From NCBI GenBank assembly GCA_938028705.1, contig CALIZI010000225.1, positions 1-35,377 on the forward strand: a stretch of 35,377 nucleotides of DNA, written 5' to 3'. Position 1 is the stretch's first letter, and the number at the start of each line of letters is the position of its first letter. A model generated the notes under the pieces. It was not told where the DNA came from. It saw only the letters and a list, made by a program, of their open reading frames with translations, and did not search any database. The position numbers and the translations under genes are program-made. Source of the DNA: an uncultured Saprospiraceae bacterium. Lineage in GTDB: Bacteria > Bacteroidota > Bacteroidia > Chitinophagales > Saprospiraceae. Below, one piece after another: positions 32,866-35,377 of this stretch.

Positions 32866-34686
32866 TTACCGCATCACTGCGTAATCGGGTGAAATCATCA
32901 GGAGATAAGTAGCTATAAATACACGAAATTCGAGGTACTCTTCAGTAGAGTAAACTTGAAATTCATTCATCGTATCACGAATGACCGTGCGTGTAGCGTC
33001 TGATAATCTCCCATGTGTGAATACCTTGTCCAGTTCATTGATAAGTGCTTCGGAGTCTCTGGCGAGTTCTTTGTAGCGGTCAATATTATGCACCGTATAA
33101 TTATCTCCTAACTGATCCCAGACATGAAACAGATCGCCCCACCATACATTCCAACGGCGTACATTATTAATGAAGCCTACACTACTGCGCGAATCGTGCA
33201 GATTATACTCCGGTGCAACAAGTCCGGCATTGGAGATGTCGCCTCCTGGCGCGTGGTCAGGCAGATAAAAATTGAATACTGTGGGCGCACCCAAGACCGT
33301 TTGTCTGGCTTCTTCCCAAATATTATAACCTATGTTCCAGTATCTGTCGCCTGTTCTGGTTTTGTCAACAGCACGTGCATATTGGGTGTATCGAACAAAA
33401 GGTTCGCGCAATCTTGAATTGTCGGAAGACATCAGATAAGAACACTGACGCGCTTCGGCATCCATCAAAATTGCCTTAGCTACGGCTGCCATATCTCCGC
33501 GCACTCCCAGCCCATTATCATTGAATGTAGCGGCTACACGCTGTACATAAGCAGGTGTAGGATTAGATTTGACCAATCGCTGAATGAGTCGATATGCTAC
33601 AAATGGACCGACATTGGGGTGATTAAATAGGTTGTCAATAGCGTCACTGATGTCTTCGTCGCCTGTTTGTCCGGCAGGTACTACAAAACCGTTGAGGAGG
33701 TTTTTGGTGCCGGGTTCGTGCCATTCTTCATACATCGTCATGGGTACAGTGAGATTTGCTGTCCAGAGGTCTTTTCCAAAATAAATACTACCATCGTTAT
33801 ACATATTGGGGATACCTGCCGGAAGGCTTCCACCAACGCTCAGTCCGGTAAATATTTTGGCAAACTCGCGGATTTCATCCTGCCCGTAAGTTGGGATAAA
33901 ATCGCCATTGGCATCGGTCTTTCGTGAACCGTCAAGATTGAGTTCGTACAAACCAATGCTGAATAATTGCATGATTTCGCGGGCATAATTTTCGTCGGGG
34001 CGGGTGTTTGAAGCGGGGTTCGCCTTCGGATTATTGAGATGGCTGAGGTAGAAGCCCATCATAGGACTATAGGTCACATCTTCCAATATATCTCTGTAAT
34101 TACCAAAAGAATGGTCGAGCAACATATCGTAATAAATTGCCAATCCGTCACCATAGCTGCTCAAATCAGAATTAATGGAGACTACAAAAATCTGACTCAA
34201 AGCATAAGCCATACGATGCCTGAGTTGGTCTTCATTGGTCATGGTGACATGCCACCAACCGTAGTTAAAGTAATTCCATGTTGGTCGAAAATGGATCTCT
34301 TCAAGAGGTATGCCTTGATTGAGCATGGTATCAATACTGACCTGCCATGAATAATTCATTTCAGGTGTGATGTAAGTGACAGGTTTTTGGAGTTGGTCAT
34401 CTATCCAACTTTCAATACTCATATCCACCACATCTTGCATATCAGCTTTGTCGTAGCCCATCGTAGCTTGCGCCAAAAAACGCGAGGCTTCCATAAGCTC
34501 TGCATCCAAGCCGTTACCATTAATGGTGTTTTCACCGACAGCCGTCTCCGTCCAGTTAACATCTGTGTAGCTGCTACTGGTCGTGACTGTTATTCCGACA
34601 TCATTGCCCGCACCAATGTACTCTTGCGAAGTCACACAGGAGGTAGTAGCGATGATGCATAACATGATTAAAAAATTTCCTTTCAT
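32866..34686 (-). CDS. DUF1800 family protein (copy 2), probable lipoprotein
   Basis: The 606-residue product starts with a leader and lipobox-like TTSC (Cys about 17), unlike copy 1. DUF1800 motifs include EASRFLAQATMGYDKADMQ, HRMAYALSQIFVVS, NYAREIMQLFSIGLYELNLD and GAPTVFNFYLPDHAPGG. It is the first gene of the second DUF1800/DUF1501 pair. Copies 1 and 2 are clearly divergent, so the pairs are old paralogues or separate acquisitions. Function is not established. Confidence 0.9.
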   Translation of the reverse strand: MKGNFLIMLCIIATTSCVTSQEYIGAGNDVGITVTTSSSYTDVNWTETAVGENTINGNGLDAELMEASRFLAQATMGYDKADMQDVVDMSIESWIDDQLQKPVTYITPEMNYSWQVSIDTMLNQGIPLEEIHFRPTWNYFNYGWWHVTMTNEDQLRHRMAYALSQIFVVSINSDLSSYGDGLAIYYDMLLDHSFGNYRDILEDVTYSPMMGFYLSHLNNPKANPASNTRPDENYAREIMQLFSIGLYELNLDGSRKTDANGDFIPTYGQDEIREFAKIFTGLSVGGSLPAGIPNMYNDGSIYFGKDLWTANLTVPMTMYEEWHEPGTKNLLNGFVVPAGQTGDEDISDAIDNLFNHPNVGPFVAYRLIQRLVKSNPTPAYVQRVAATFNDNGLGVRGDMAAVAKAILMDAEARQCSYLMSSDNSRLREPFVRYTQYARAVDKTRTGDRYWNIGYNIWEEARQTVLGAPTVFNFYLPDHAPGGDISNAGLVAPEYNLHDSRSSVGFINNVRRWNVWWGDLFHVWDQLGDNYTVHNIDRYKELARDSEALINELDKVFTHGRLSDATRTVIRDTMNEFQVYSTEEYLEFRVFIATYLLMISPDYAVMR

Positions 34687-35293
34687 TTCTAAAAATTTTA
34701 ATGCTTAAGTGATAATATAATTGTCGTATTTTTTGGCTGTTGTATTGTTCGATTGTTATCGTGTTTTTTAACGATGAAACAATACAGCAATAAAGCTGTA
34801 TCAATATATGTAAAATTTGAAGTATAGTGACAACATACAAACATTTTATTCAAAATTATTTTAATTTATATTAATTTTATAATCAGTTCTTTTTAATACA
34901 AATTGAAAATAATTTAACATATAAATATCGTAAGATTATTTTATTATTTTTATAATAAAACAATCTTAGGTGGTTACAAAATTTTATTTTCGATACTACA
35001 AGGGGAGGATTCGAAATGGCTTTTGAATTCTAATTCAAATGTATGTATTTTTTATTAAAAAACCGTATTTTTTAAGTAATAAAAATATTTAATGCGAAAT
35101 AATATTTTGCTTAAAAAAATATACAATATTTTAGATTGTATTTTTTAGTATAAAAATTAATTTTAATTTAATGGTAGGTTTAATATTTACACTAACAAAT
35201 ACACAATATATTACATGTTAATTAGTTTTAACATTAAAATAATGAGTCTTCCCTAAAAAAGTAAGTTCATTGAAATATCCGAATAATCTTTTG
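34687..35293. other. AT-rich intergenic region with one hairpin
   Basis: No gene is visible in this long AT-rich stretch. A hairpin at 34736-34788 pairs GTATTGTT with AACAATAC and ATCGT with ACGAT. A TAATTTTG on the minus strand (34851-34858) fits the -7 consensus for the DUF1800 gene, without a -33 element. GGGGAGGATTCGAA near 35000 resembles a tRNA T arm but no tRNA can be built around it. Confidence 0.5.
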
Positions 35294-35301
35294 TATATTT
35301 G
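35270..35301 (+). promoter_or_regulatory. Bacteroidota-type promoter (TTG, 21 bp, TATATTTG)
   Basis: TTG at 35270-35272 and TATATTTG at 35294-35301 are 21 bp apart, agreeing with the -33/-7 consensus TTG-N19-21-TAnnTTTG. This would start transcription near 35308, about 23 bases before the ATG at 35331. Confidence 0.6.
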
Positions 35302-35330
35302 TGTTATTATATACGTTAAATGAGATTTCG

Positions 35331-35377
35331 ATGTTTTTAGCACGCGAATTACCAGTTTCCCCTCCATTATTGGACAG
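35331..35377 (+). CDS. start of a gene cut by the window edge
   Basis: An open frame MFLARELPVSPPLLD runs off the right edge. The good promoter match just upstream is the main support. It is too short to assign a family. Confidence 0.4.
   Translation, partial: MFLARELPVSPPLLD

Noticed and set aside
34990-35030. tRNA-like T arm (GGATTCGAA)
   Set aside because: No acceptor, D or anticodon stem can be formed around it.

Overview
The window is low-GC DNA from a member of the Bacteroidota, most likely a Saprospiria-like lineage. The evidence is the large number of secreted proteins ending in type IX secretion (T9SS) sorting domains (PNP motif, beta-sandwich, Gly-x-Tyr near the end), SprB-like, 3-coathanger and PKD modules, lipoproteins with Cys lipoboxes, two DUF1800/DUF1501 pairs, and a TAnnTTTG -7 promoter near the right edge. 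I see no T9SS machinery, rRNA, tRNA, CRISPR or transposase gene. The taxonomic call is inference.

Layout. 0.1-3 kb: a possible 31-aa membrane peptide, a PqqB-like metallo-beta-lactamase-fold lipoprotein, a small lipoprotein and an RluD-type pseudouridine synthase. 3-11 kb: an 870-bp repeat-rich gap, a large M36 (fungalysin-type) metallopeptidase and two T9SS cargo proteins. 11-14.6 kb: first DUF1501/DUF1800 pair. 14.7-17 kb: two tandem YadA-like head-repeat fibre proteins. 17.3-20.7 kb: a helical-repeat protein (+) convergent with a beta-helix T9SS protein. 21-23.6 kb: a large lipoprotein and a von Willebrand A lipoprotein. 24-28 kb: two plant-type LRR T9SS proteins. 28.1-30.7 kb: a second convergent helical-repeat/T9SS unit. 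31-34.7 kb: second DUF1501/DUF1800 pair. The right edge clips a gene that follows a good promoter match.

Most genes encode cell-surface or secreted products: adhesion-like fibres, LRR, discoidin and beta-helix proteins, a protease, and DUF1501/DUF1800 proteins. Several are paralogous pairs, so this is an accessory surface locus grown by duplication. A block of about 610 bp (terminator plus T9SS tail) is present twice with no length change.

The least explained signal is between the genes. Many gaps hold paired, mutually complementary, degenerate arrays (period 7 or 8) or mirror-image elements lying almost against the flanking start and stop codons and enclosing an AT-rich centre. Different gaps use different words (CACTACAA, GAGTGTA, GGGAATTA, CGCAGAG) but the same plan. 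In addition, a 33-bp palindrome occurs four times, and a perfect 42-bp palindrome sits in frame inside the M36 protease gene as exactly 14 codons. These are my leading candidates for an undescribed system; their function is unknown.
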